A stretch of 64,000 nt of DNA from JAKLIX01 sp964605655 (lineage in GTDB: Bacteria; Bacteroidota; Bacteroidia; Bacteroidales; CAIXZF01). The DNA lies in the NCBI GenBank assembly GCA_964605655.1, contig CAZSDK010000012.1, positions 55,925 through 119,924 on the forward strand, given 5' to 3'. The position numbers and the translations under genes are program-made. Position 1 is the stretch's first letter, and each line of letters begins with the position of its first letter. Under the pieces are notes generated by a model. The model saw only the letters and a program-made list of their open reading frames with translations, had not been told where the DNA came from and searched no databases. Shown one piece after another: positions 43,894 to 52,070 of the stretch.

Positions 43894-44673
43894 TTACAAG
43901 TTCAGTGCCTGGACCAGCAGCTCCGCAATGTCCAGGTTTTTTGTCCCGGTCTCTTTATTTTTATATTTGAGTCCGTCGGTGATCATCGTCATGCAAAAAG
44001 GGCAGGCGGTGGCCACCACATCGGGTTCTGCAGCCAACACTTCCTCAATTCTCTCGATGAAGATCTCTTTGCTTCCCTTTTCGGCTTCCTTGAACATCTG
44101 GGCCCCGCCTGCCCCGCAACAGAGTGCAAAGCTCCGGTTTCTGCGTAGTTCTCTGAGATCATTGCTGGTCATTCTGATCAATGCTCTGGGCTCTTCATAA
44201 ATACCATTGGCTCTCCCGAGGTAGCAGGGATCATGATAGGTGATACGGAGGTTCTCAAGCGGGATGTCTTTTCCTGCGAGCTTTTCGAGGAGCAGGTGGA
44301 TATAATGAACGACTTCGAAGGTACTGCCGAGGTCGGGGTACTCATTTTTAAAGATGTTGTAGCAATGGGGGCAGGTGGTGAGAATCTTCTTCACACCGTA
44401 ACGGTTAAAGACCTCAATATTCTGAAGGGCCTGCATTTGGTAGAGCATCTCATTGCCTGCCCTTCTGGCCGGATCACCCGAGCAGGACTCTTCCTTTCCC
44501 AGAACGGCAAAGCTGACCCTGAGGTGGACCAGCAGTTTGGTAAAAGCCCTGACCACTTTCTTGTACCGGTCGTCGAAGGCCCCTGCACAACCCACCCAAT
44601 ACAGAAATTCAGGTTGTTCTCCCCTGGCATGCAGATCTGCCATCACAGGAATTGTTATTTCTTCAACCTTCAT
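43894..44673 (-). CDS. (Fe-S)-binding protein with two CCG domains, HdrB/DsrK-like
   Basis: A 259-residue soluble protein. The C-terminal CCG domain is complete ('HDPCYLGR', 'ALCCGAGG', 'ACPFC'). The N-terminal one reads 'WVGCAG', 'ESCSGDPARR', 'TCPHC' with Ser in place of the second Cys. Such domains bind a [4Fe-4S] cluster in heterodisulfide-reductase-like proteins. Together with the membrane iron-sulfur protein encoded 10 bases upstream it resembles a DsrK or EtfAB:menaquinone oxidoreductase module split over two genes. Its place between etfBA and an acyl-CoA dehydrogenase supports a role in electron transfer from ETF to the quinone pool. Confidence 0.85.
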   Translation of the reverse strand: MKVEEITIPVMADLHARGEQPEFLYWVGCAGAFDDRYKKVVRAFTKLLVHLRVSFAVLGKEESCSGDPARRAGNEMLYQMQALQNIEVFNRYGVKKILTTCPHCYNIFKNEYPDLGSTFEVVHYIHLLLEKLAGKDIPLENLRITYHDPCYLGRANGIYEEPRALIRMTSNDLRELRRNRSFALCCGAGGAQMFKEAEKGSKEIFIERIEEVLAAEPDVVATACPFCMTMITDGLKYKNKETGTKNLDIAELLVQALNL

Positions 44674-44683
44674 TGCCGGATAG

Positions 44684-45988
44684 TTAGTTTTTGTTGATGG
44701 TCAGATTATCGCTCCAAAGCAGCCGGTCTTCAGGAGAAAACTGCCATGGAGCGCCATTGTTTTCTATGCAGGAGAACATGGTTTTTATTTCTCCGGGGGC
44801 GCTGGCTTCTTCCATCACCAGGTATCTTCTCATCTCCAGGATCAGGTCGGGATGGTTGATGTTCACCGGGCATTCCTGGGCGCATGCATTGCATGTGGTA
44901 CAGGCCCAGAGTTCTTCTTCGGTCACCAGGTCCCTGAGAAGTGATTTATGATCGTCATATCCCCTGCCCTCTTTGATCATGTGAGGTCCTTTCTCTTTCA
45001 TCCTGGCTCTAACGTCCATCATGATCTTCCTGGGGGAGAGTTTTTTCCCGGTCAGGTGGGCCGGACATACCGAAGTGCATCTTCCGCACTCGGTGCAGGC
45101 AAGTGAATCGAAGTAAGATTTCCATGAGACGTCTTCCACATCTTTGACCCCGAACCTGGCCAAAGGTACGTCCCCTGCATCAGTGTCAACGGTAAGGGAA
45201 GGATCCAGCATCCTCTTGATTTCCTGGGTTATATAACTCATGTGTTGCATTTTTCCCAGGGGTTCCGTTCGTGAAAGGAATACATTGGGAACAGACATGA
45301 ACACATGAAAGTGTTTTGAATACGGGAGGACGTTCGCAAACACGAAGATCAACAGGATATGAGACCACCAGAAGATCTCGTACCAGGTTTGCAGTGTTTG
45401 TAAGTGCAAGGAAGAGAACATCGGAGCAAGGAGCCTGCCCACGGGATAAGTAACTGACGGTCTTCCCATGGCAACAATGCTGGCATTCATTCCCAACAGG
45501 GTGATCATCAGCACTCCTATCATTAAAAGGGAGATGCTGGCATCCTGATGCGACACCTTTTTCATTTCAGCTCCTTCAAACCGGCTGATGGGGAGAACCC
45601 ATCTTCTGGCCATAAAGATCAGGATGGCCAGGGTCACCAGCAGGGCGAACACATCACCAGAGGCAGTGATCACTGAATAAAAGCCACCCATGAAGTCCAG
45701 GCTTTTCTCTATTCCGGTGAGTCCGTCGATCACCATTTCGATACTTCCGATGAGGATCACACAGAAACCCCAGAATACGAGGGCATGCATCAGCCCGATG
45801 AAGGGCCGGCGAAAGATCTTGCTTTGTCCAAAGGCTACTTTCAGGGTGATCTCCCAGCGTTTTGCATAATCCCTGATGGCGGGTTCACGCCTGGTGAACC
45901 TGAAGAAAAGGATAAGACGCCTGCTGGTGTAAGCAAACACCAGGAGCGTGATTAACAGGGTAATAGTAAAAATGATCTCCTTATTCAT
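44684..45988 (-). CDS. Membrane [4Fe-4S] protein, putative EtfAB:menaquinone oxidoreductase subunit
   Basis: A 434-residue protein with about six transmembrane segments in the first 250 residues (NarI/DsrM-like, with several His that could bind heme). A ferredoxin-like domain with two cluster motifs 'CTECGRCTSVCP' and 'CTTCNACAQECPV' follows. The downstream gene supplies CCG domains. Fused or paired versions near etfAB are known as candidate ETF:menaquinone oxidoreductases in other phyla; here the assignment is inferred from context. The gene lies 63 bases after etfA. Confidence 0.82.
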   Translation of the reverse strand: MNKEIIFTITLLITLLVFAYTSRRLILFFRFTRREPAIRDYAKRWEITLKVAFGQSKIFRRPFIGLMHALVFWGFCVILIGSIEMVIDGLTGIEKSLDFMGGFYSVITASGDVFALLVTLAILIFMARRWVLPISRFEGAEMKKVSHQDASISLLMIGVLMITLLGMNASIVAMGRPSVTYPVGRLLAPMFSSLHLQTLQTWYEIFWWSHILLIFVFANVLPYSKHFHVFMSVPNVFLSRTEPLGKMQHMSYITQEIKRMLDPSLTVDTDAGDVPLARFGVKDVEDVSWKSYFDSLACTECGRCTSVCPAHLTGKKLSPRKIMMDVRARMKEKGPHMIKEGRGYDDHKSLLRDLVTEEELWACTTCNACAQECPVNINHPDLILEMRRYLVMEEASAPGEIKTMFSCIENNGAPWQFSPEDRLLWSDNLTINKN

Positions 45989-46051
45989 CGTTACCTTGAA
46001 GCCGGTACTACTGATGGATAACCATCAGTTTCCTGACCGGCTGTATATGAA

Positions 46052-47023
46052 CTATTTTGCCTTCAGTTCTTTAGCAGCTTCGACCAGTTTGGGAAGTATC
46101 TTCTGGGCATCTCCGATGATCCCATACTGTGCGGCCTCAAAAATGGGAGCATCCTTGTCGGAATTGATAGCTACGATAAACTTGGACGAGCTGACACCGG
46201 CAAGATGTTGTGTGGCACCTGATATCCCAATGGCAATATAGAGGTTAGGGGCGATGATCTTCCCGGTCTGGCCCGTATGCTCCTCATGAGGTCTCCAGCC
46301 TTCATCAGACACCGGTCTGGAACAGGCTGTTGCAGCGCCCAGGCACTCAGCGAGTTCAAGAAGAGGGCCCCAATTATCGCCTGATTTCATGCCACGACCA
46401 CCCGATACCACGATCTCAGCATCGGTCAGAAGAATCTTCCCGGTCTGTTTCTGGACATCGAGGACGGTGGTTTTTACTATCCCTTCTCCGGCGTTGTAAC
46501 TGCCCTTCTCAACAACTGCATGCTTATCATTTTCAATTAGTTCAAAGCTGTTCTGTGCCAGGGTGAGCACTTTCACGGGTGACTTGATAGCTACCCTGGC
46601 GAAAGCCTTGCCTGAGTATACTTTTTTAGTGACGACAAAGGGGTCGGTACTTAAGGGCAGTTTGCTTACACCTGAGGCAATTCCTGCTTTCATCCTCGCA
46701 GAGACTCTGGGGGCCAGGGCTTTCCCGGAGTTGTTGTTGGAGAGAAGGATGATGGCAGCTCCTGACTTCTGAGCTTCAGCAGTAATGGCTGAAGTAAACA
46801 GCTGGTTGTCGAGCACCTGGAAGACCTGGTCGGGAATATGAAGGATCTCATCCGCTCCATACCGTCCTAACTTCTGAAGCTCCGGATTTTCGACCGGCCC
46901 AAGAACAAGAACTTTACATTTCACCTGTAGCATTTCTGCGAGACGGGCGCCATAGCTCACCAGCTCAAAACTGAGCTTTTTGAATCTTCCATCCCAATTT
47001 TCTGCAAATACAAGAACAGACAT
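46052..47023 (-). CDS. etfA: Electron transfer flavoprotein, alpha subunit
   Basis: A 323-residue ETF alpha subunit. The C-terminal FAD-binding segment is clear: 'VVSGGRGMKSGDNWGPLLELAECLGAATACSRPVSDEGW' region, 'HTGQTGKIIAPNLYIAIGISGA' and 'IVAINSDKDAPIFEAAQYGIIGD'. It pairs with EtfB from the gene 32 bases upstream to form the FAD/AMP (or second flavin) heterodimer that accepts electrons from acyl-CoA dehydrogenases. Confidence 0.96.
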   Translation of the reverse strand: MSVLVFAENWDGRFKKLSFELVSYGARLAEMLQVKCKVLVLGPVENPELQKLGRYGADEILHIPDQVFQVLDNQLFTSAITAEAQKSGAAIILLSNNNSGKALAPRVSARMKAGIASGVSKLPLSTDPFVVTKKVYSGKAFARVAIKSPVKVLTLAQNSFELIENDKHAVVEKGSYNAGEGIVKTTVLDVQKQTGKILLTDAEIVVSGGRGMKSGDNWGPLLELAECLGAATACSRPVSDEGWRPHEEHTGQTGKIIAPNLYIAIGISGATQHLAGVSSSKFIVAINSDKDAPIFEAAQYGIIGDAQKILPKLVEAAKELKAK

Positions 47024-47055
47024 ATCTGATTAATTAATGGTAAAACATTGAAGGA

Positions 47056-47805
47056 TTAGATGATCTTGGCCTCATTCTGAAGAAGATCAATGAGTTGACC
47101 AGGATTCTCAGGATCCACATACTTACAGGCCGAACGGGGTTGTGGCATTTCGAAGGCCACGATTTCTGTCAGGGCATCAGCAGCGACAGGTTCCACCACT
47201 TTGATCGGTTTTGTTCTCGACATCATGATGCCTCTCATGGAGGGGATACGGGGTTCTTTGGTTATCCCTTTCTGGACGATGGCTACCAGGGGGGCTCCCA
47301 TCGTAATGTACTCTTTACCACCATCGATCTCTCTGTTAATGAAAATGTTGCCATTTTCAAGCTTCAATTCTGAGACTGCTGAGACCGAAGGGATATCAAG
47401 AAATTCGGCCAGCATACCACCCACATTGCTTCCGTTGAAGTCGGCTGATTCGATACCACATAATATCAGGTCGAATTTTTCAGTCATCACTGCCTGGGCT
47501 AACTGGTAAGCAACGTAATAGGCGTCACTTCCGGCGGCATTGATCCTGACGGCGTCATCGGCTCCGATGGCAAGGGCTTTCCTGATGGTTGCCTCTGAAG
47601 AAGCAGGGCCGACATGGGCTACGGTGACCTGAGTGATCCCGTTGGCGGGTTCGTCTTTCAGTTCCAATGCTCTGGTGAGCGACAATTCATCCCAGGGATT
47701 GATGACCCACTGTATGCCTGTTTCATCGATTTTCTGGTTCCCTTCGAGCAGTTTGATCTTGGTCGTGGTGTCGGGAACATTGCTGATACAAACCAGTATC
47801 TTCAT
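47056..47805 (-). CDS. etfB: Electron transfer flavoprotein, beta subunit
   Basis: A 249-residue ETF beta subunit, first gene of the operon. 'INPWDELSLTRALELKD', 'KALAIGADDAVRI', 'DLILCGIESADFNGSNVGGMLAEFL' and the C-terminal 'SRTKPIKVVEP' match the family. Upstream, TTATC/GATAA form a short dyad near 47847-47861, but no convincing TAnnTTTG promoter was found in front of it. Whether the ETF is of the simple or bifurcating type cannot be settled by eye. Confidence 0.95.
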   Translation of the reverse strand: MKILVCISNVPDTTTKIKLLEGNQKIDETGIQWVINPWDELSLTRALELKDEPANGITQVTVAHVGPASSEATIRKALAIGADDAVRINAAGSDAYYVAYQLAQAVMTEKFDLILCGIESADFNGSNVGGMLAEFLDIPSVSAVSELKLENGNIFINREIDGGKEYITMGAPLVAIVQKGITKEPRIPSMRGIMMSRTKPIKVVEPVAADALTEIVAFEMPQPRSACKYVDPENPGQLIDLLQNEAKII

Positions 47806-47984
47806 ATCGTCGTTGTTTTTGGTTCAGGATGAGGGGCTTACAGCATTTATCTCATGATAAGATCGCTTTGTGCAGATCCCTGCTCCTGCCGATTCTTGAA
47901 AGTACACCTATTTATTAAAATGTCGGCAAAAATAGGAATTTATTCCCGACTGGCCAAAAATGCCGGGTCGATTGAATGGGTTTG

Positions 47985-47992
47985 TACCTTTG
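47985..47992 (+). promoter_or_regulatory. Promoter -7 element of the TonB-domain gene
   Basis: TACCTTTG matches TAnnTTTG, 17 bases before ATG 48010. The -33 region is not recognisable. Confidence 0.45.
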
Positions 47993-48009
47993 CGGCAAGA
48001 TCAGTGAAC

Positions 48010-48438
48010 ATGAAGAAATCGAAAGAAGGAAAGGATTTCCTGCATCTGCCCCAGTACCCGGGTGGCAAAGAGGCTTATCAGGAATTTATCAGGACAAACC
48101 TTAAATATCCCAGGGAGGCCATTGAAAATAAAATTCAGGGAAAGGTTTATGTTTCCTATGAGGTGAGTGATAATGGAGAAGTCCTGAGTGCCCAGGTCAC
48201 CAAAGGATTGGGTTATGGTTGTGATGAGGAAGCCATCCGCCTGGTGAAGATGATGAAATATGAAAAGGTCAAGAACCGGGGAGTACGGCTCAAATCAACG
48301 ATAAAGACTGCTATTGATTTCAAACTGAAGGAGGTCAAACAAAGCCTGCAGTTCAACTACGTGGAAAAAAAGAAGCAGATTCATGAGGAAAAGCAGGAAA
48401 AGAAAGGCAGCAGTTACAGTTACACCATTAAGTATTAA
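48010..48438 (+). CDS. Soluble TonB C-terminal-domain protein
   Basis: A 142-residue protein whose core 'YPGGKEAYQEFIRTNLKYPREAIENKIQGKVYVSYEVSDNGEV' and 'GLGYGCDEEAIRLVKMM' is the TonB C-terminal (energy transducer) domain. There is no membrane helix, signal peptide or Pro-rich linker: ATG 48010 begins about 17 residues before the domain, and longer in-frame starts add no hydrophobic helix and would lie before the promoter. The C-terminus is Lys/Glu-rich. It therefore cannot act as a normal anchored TonB, and its function is unclear. It converges with fabI, with 6 bases between stops. Confidence 0.82.
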   Translation: MKKSKEGKDFLHLPQYPGGKEAYQEFIRTNLKYPREAIENKIQGKVYVSYEVSDNGEVLSAQVTKGLGYGCDEEAIRLVKMMKYEKVKNRGVRLKSTIKTAIDFKLKEVKQSLQFNYVEKKKQIHEEKQEKKGSSYSYTIKY

Positions 48439-48444
48439 CCAGGT

Positions 48445-49287
48445 TTAATCGTCGCAATCATCGCACCCCTCAAGGCTTTTGTTATAAACATACATAGCCT
48501 TGTAGCTCATACCCATGTTGGAGAATCCTCCGTCGTGAAAAAGGTTTTGCATGGTCACTTTTTTAGTGAGATCGGAGAACAGGGTGATGACATAATCGGC
48601 ACAGTCCTCTGCAGATGCATTTCCCAGGGGTGACATTCTCTCGGTGAAGTCCATCAGTTTGTCCATGCCTTTCACTCCGGCCCCTGCGGTTGTAAGTGTA
48701 GGGGACTGGGAGACGGTGTTAACCCTTATTTTCTTATCTCTTCCATAGATATAACCAAAACTTCTGGCTATCGATTCCAGCATGGCTTTTGCCTCTGCCA
48801 TGTCATTATAACCGTAAAGGGTACGTTGTGCGGCAATATAGGAAAGCGCCACCACGGATCCCCATTCCCGGATGGCGTCTAATTTCCTTGCAACCTGAAG
48901 CATTTTATGGAAAGAAATGGCAGAGATATCAATGGTTTGTTTCAGGTAGTCATAATCCAGGTCATCATATTTTCTTTTCTTTCTGACATTCTGAGACATG
49001 CCGATGGAGTGAAGGATGAAATCGATTTTTCCGCCGAAATGGTCCATGCTTACCCGGAACAGGTTTTCCAGGTCGCTGAGGCTGGTGGCATCGGCTGCCA
49101 CCAGTATGCCGCCTGTTTTTTCTGCAAGCTCATGGGTGGTACCCATCCTGAGGGCCAGAGCCGTATTGGTGAGGGCGATCCGGCCTCCTTCCTCATGGAC
49201 CTTCTCGGCCACTTTCCATGCGATGGATTGTTCGTTCAGAGCTCCGAAAATGATACCCTGCTTTCCTTTAAGTAGTCCGTAAGCCAT
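48445..49287 (-). CDS. fabI: Enoyl-ACP reductase (NADH), FabI
   Basis: FabI carries out the last reduction in each round of fatty-acid elongation. The 280-residue protein has the FabI layout: N-terminal cofactor loop 'GALNEQSIAW', 'ILHSIG', catalytic Tyr160-x6-Lys167 in 'YGYNDMAEAKAML' with Tyr150 upstream, and 'RVNTVSQSPTLT'. An unusual C-terminal tail 'LEGCDDCDD' adds a CxxC. It lies 37 bases after recN on the same strand. Confidence 0.95.
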   Translation of the reverse strand: MAYGLLKGKQGIIFGALNEQSIAWKVAEKVHEEGGRIALTNTALALRMGTTHELAEKTGGILVAADATSLSDLENLFRVSMDHFGGKIDFILHSIGMSQNVRKKRKYDDLDYDYLKQTIDISAISFHKMLQVARKLDAIREWGSVVALSYIAAQRTLYGYNDMAEAKAMLESIARSFGYIYGRDKKIRVNTVSQSPTLTTAGAGVKGMDKLMDFTERMSPLGNASAEDCADYVITLFSDLTKKVTMQNLFHDGGFSNMGMSYKAMYVYNKSLEGCDDCDD

Positions 49288-49324
49288 AAATTATGATTTG
49301 GTATAATAGGTAATAATTTGTTTA

Positions 49325-50995
49325 TCAATTACTTGCACTCGATTTCCCGAGCAGTTCCCTGGCCGTTCCGAGACCGTGATCGGTCACACTGTCGCCGCTG
49401 ATCATCCTGGCGATCTCCCCTACTCTTTCTTCTGGGGTAAGTACCTTAACCTGGGTAATCGTCTCATTTGTTCCGGAGGTTTTAAAAACAAGGAAATGCT
49501 GGCTCCCTTTTCCTGCAATCTGAGGCAGATGGGTGATGACTACCAACTGTTTGCTTTCTGAAAGTTTCAGCAGTATCTGTCCGACTCTTACGGCAGTATC
49601 GCCGCTTACCCCCATATCGATCTCATCGAAGATCATGGTGGGAAGGATTTTCTGACCCGAGACCATGGATTTTACTGCCAGCATAATCCTGGAAAGTTCT
49701 CCTCCTGAGGCTCCCCTGCCCAACTCTGATGGAGCCGAGCCTTTGTTGGCAGAGAACAGGAAGTGTACCTGGTCCTGCCCTTTTTCACCGGGTTCAGGTA
49801 AGGGATCCATCCGGATGGTGAACCGGGCATCCGGCATCCCGAGTTGATGGAGCAGGCTGGTCATCTCTTTTTCAACACCGGGTACGACTTGTCTCCTGGA
49901 TTGTGAGATATCGCCAGCCATCTCATGAAGGGCTGTCTCCTGCTCTTTCACCTCTTTGCTGAGGGTCTCGATGAGTCCGGCAAGGGATTCCACTTGCTGG
50001 AGATGCCGGTCATACTCTTCTTTCAGTTTCATCAAATCCCCGACCGATTGTACCCTGTGTTTTTTCAGGAGTGCATACAGGTGGTCGATTCTCTGTTGGA
50101 CCCAGTTCAATCTCTCCGGGTCGAGTACGATAGTCTCAGCAGTCTTTTCCAGTTCCTGAACCAGGTCTTTAAGTTCAATATAGACACTGTTCATCCGGGT
50201 TTCGGCTTCTTTTAAAGTAGGGTGAAAAGAAGCGAGGTTCCCCAGGTGATGGTTGATCTCGGTATGGAGGGGCATCACGGCCCTGTCGGAATGGTCAAGC
50301 AGTTCCAGCACCTTCAGCAAAGTACCTTTGATCTCACCTGCATGCGACAACAATGAGAATTCCTCCTCCAGCAGTTCCAATTCTCCCGGGCTTAGCTGAG
50401 CCGTTTCCAACTCATCAAATAAAAACTGGTAATAATCCCTGTCGAGGCTGCTTTGTTTTTCTTGTTCCAGGTATTTATCCAGAGATATTTTACTTTTCTG
50501 AAGCTCCAGATACCGGATTTGATAATTATTTAAAAGGGACTGATGACCTGCATACTGGTCCAACACATCGATCTGAAAATGGGTATTCCTGATGAACAAG
50601 GTCTCATGCTGGGAATGGATATCGATCAACCTGTCACCCAGATCTTTCATTGTATTCAGGGTTACCGGGGTGTCGTTGATGAAGGCCCTGGATTTTCCCA
50701 GTGGGTTAATTTCCCTTCTAAGCAAGGTTTGATCATCATAATCGATGTCATGTTCCTCGAAAAAGGAATCCAGGTTGTACCCTTTGAGAAGAAATTTTCC
50801 TTCGACCACACATTTCCCTTTGTGGTCCGATAAAACAGAAGTATCGGCTCTTTGTCCCAGCAACAATCCCAAAGCACCCAGGATGATAGATTTCCCGGCC
50901 CCGGTCTCTCCCGTGATCACAGTCATACCGGGTTGAAAACTCAGGTCCATTTTCCTGATCAGGGCATAGTTTTCAATGAAGAGCTGTGTCAGCAT
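49325..50995 (-). CDS. recN: DNA repair protein RecN
   Basis: RecN is an SMC-like ATPase used in double-strand break repair. The 556-residue protein has Walker A 'GETGAGKS' near residue 30, a long coiled-coil middle (about 150-375), and the C-terminal head with 'GASGGELSRIMLAVK' signature, Walker B 'TMIFDEIDMGVSG' and 'VITHLPQIAG'. It has its own promoter element 24 bases upstream. It continues the conserved bamD-rpoZ-coaBC-porD-recN gene order of Bacteroidota. Confidence 0.96.
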   Translation of the reverse strand: MLTQLFIENYALIRKMDLSFQPGMTVITGETGAGKSIILGALGLLLGQRADTSVLSDHKGKCVVEGKFLLKGYNLDSFFEEHDIDYDDQTLLRREINPLGKSRAFINDTPVTLNTMKDLGDRLIDIHSQHETLFIRNTHFQIDVLDQYAGHQSLLNNYQIRYLELQKSKISLDKYLEQEKQSSLDRDYYQFLFDELETAQLSPGELELLEEEFSLLSHAGEIKGTLLKVLELLDHSDRAVMPLHTEINHHLGNLASFHPTLKEAETRMNSVYIELKDLVQELEKTAETIVLDPERLNWVQQRIDHLYALLKKHRVQSVGDLMKLKEEYDRHLQQVESLAGLIETLSKEVKEQETALHEMAGDISQSRRQVVPGVEKEMTSLLHQLGMPDARFTIRMDPLPEPGEKGQDQVHFLFSANKGSAPSELGRGASGGELSRIMLAVKSMVSGQKILPTMIFDEIDMGVSGDTAVRVGQILLKLSESKQLVVITHLPQIAGKGSQHFLVFKTSGTNETITQVKVLTPEERVGEIARMISGDSVTDHGLGTARELLGKSSASN

Positions 50996-51018
50996 ACCGA
51001 ATATCTGTCTGTTTCAAA

Positions 51019-51026
51019 CAAAAGTA
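51019..51026 (-). promoter_or_regulatory. Promoter -7 element of recN
   Basis: TACTTTTG on the minus strand in the 174-base gap between porD and recN; the predicted leader is about 20 bases. No TTG at the -33 distance. Confidence 0.45.
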
Positions 51027-51169
51027 TAACATTCGACGATCAGAAACGTCCTCATCTTTTCAACAGGGCACAGTAAAAAGCACATTGTGATGAAGATGAG
51101 TGTGAAGGAAAAACCTCATAGGGCATCTCCCGGCAGGGTGAGTAAGTATTTCCCGGTGCCAGTCCCCAA

Positions 51170-52069
51170 CTAATTGGACTGAAGTATTTTCTGGTATTTG
51201 GAGGAATTGGCCGGGTCAATTTCCTTGAGGGTATTGACGACTTTTGCCTTATCGGTGGCGGAAGCCTGTGAAAATATGTTGACGATCTCATCACCTTTGG
51301 CTTCCAGGACCAGTTGGGTCAGAAAGAGGTTGGGCTTTTCCCTGTTGGCTTTTTTCAGCAGTTCGATACTTTCCATGATAGCTGACCGGCCGATTTCCAT
51401 ATTCTCTGTCATCATATCAAGTCCGAGCCGGTGGTATTTATAGAGCGCTTCCCTGATAGGGGCATAAGCAGAGTTGGTGAGGTTCTCCACCAGCCAGTAC
51501 CTGTTTTTCAGGCTTTCGAAGGCTTTCCAACCTGGTTCAGGAGTGCTCTGGGCCATGTTGACTATGTTCTGGGCGCTTTGATAGAACGGTGTTCCTCCAT
51601 TCATAGAGTAAGTATCAAAATCAAGTCCCAGGAAAATATTAATATAAAACGCGATCAGTGAGGTGAGGTTGGAGGAGAAGGCATTCTCGGAGTATTCCAG
51701 GTTTTGTCCTTGTAAGTACCTGAATTGTATATTCTTATCCTGATAATTCAACACCGGAGAGTTATAGGAAGTCCGGTAGACCGGCCTTCTGAGCTGAATG
51801 TTCATAGAGCCCTTGAACTCATCATTGGAAATCCTTTCACTAAGGGTAATGGAAAGGGTACATTCGATTTTCTCCTCATGCCTGAAATTATAGGGAGACC
51901 ATTTTCTCTGGTTGACGAATTCATACAGGGCGGTCTGCATTTCCTGGTACACCGTGCGGTCGGTTCCCTGCACCTGGGGTGAGGATACCTGGACAGAACA
52001 AATAAACTCCTGCCCCCGGGTGGTCATGACAGTTGAAATGAACAAGAAAAATACTATCAGATAACGCAT
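51170..52069 (-). CDS. porD: DUF4835 family protein, T9SS-associated PorD
   Basis: A 299-residue exported protein with signal peptide ('LIVFFLFISTVMTTRGQEF'). The pattern 'VQVSSPQVQGTDRTVYQEMQTALYEFVNQRKWS', 'LNYQDKNIQFRYL' and 'NLTSLIAFYINIFLGLDFDTYS' fits DUF4835, named PorD for its link to type IX secretion. ATG 52069 is one base after the coaBC stop, so the two are probably translationally coupled; a start 15 codons upstream lies inside coaBC. The mechanism of PorD is not established. Confidence 0.87.
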   Translation of the reverse strand: MRYLIVFFLFISTVMTTRGQEFICSVQVSSPQVQGTDRTVYQEMQTALYEFVNQRKWSPYNFRHEEKIECTLSITLSERISNDEFKGSMNIQLRRPVYRTSYNSPVLNYQDKNIQFRYLQGQNLEYSENAFSSNLTSLIAFYINIFLGLDFDTYSMNGGTPFYQSAQNIVNMAQSTPEPGWKAFESLKNRYWLVENLTNSAYAPIREALYKYHRLGLDMMTENMEIGRSAIMESIELLKKANREKPNLFLTQLVLEAKGDEIVNIFSQASATDKAKVVNTLKEIDPANSSKYQKILQSN

Positions 52070-52070
52070 T

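Noticed and set aside
51052..51294. An 80-codon minus-strand open frame overlapping the 3' end of porD and the gap before recN
   Set aside because: It overlaps the real porD frame, has no start signal and reads as low-complexity Ser/Pro-rich sequence.
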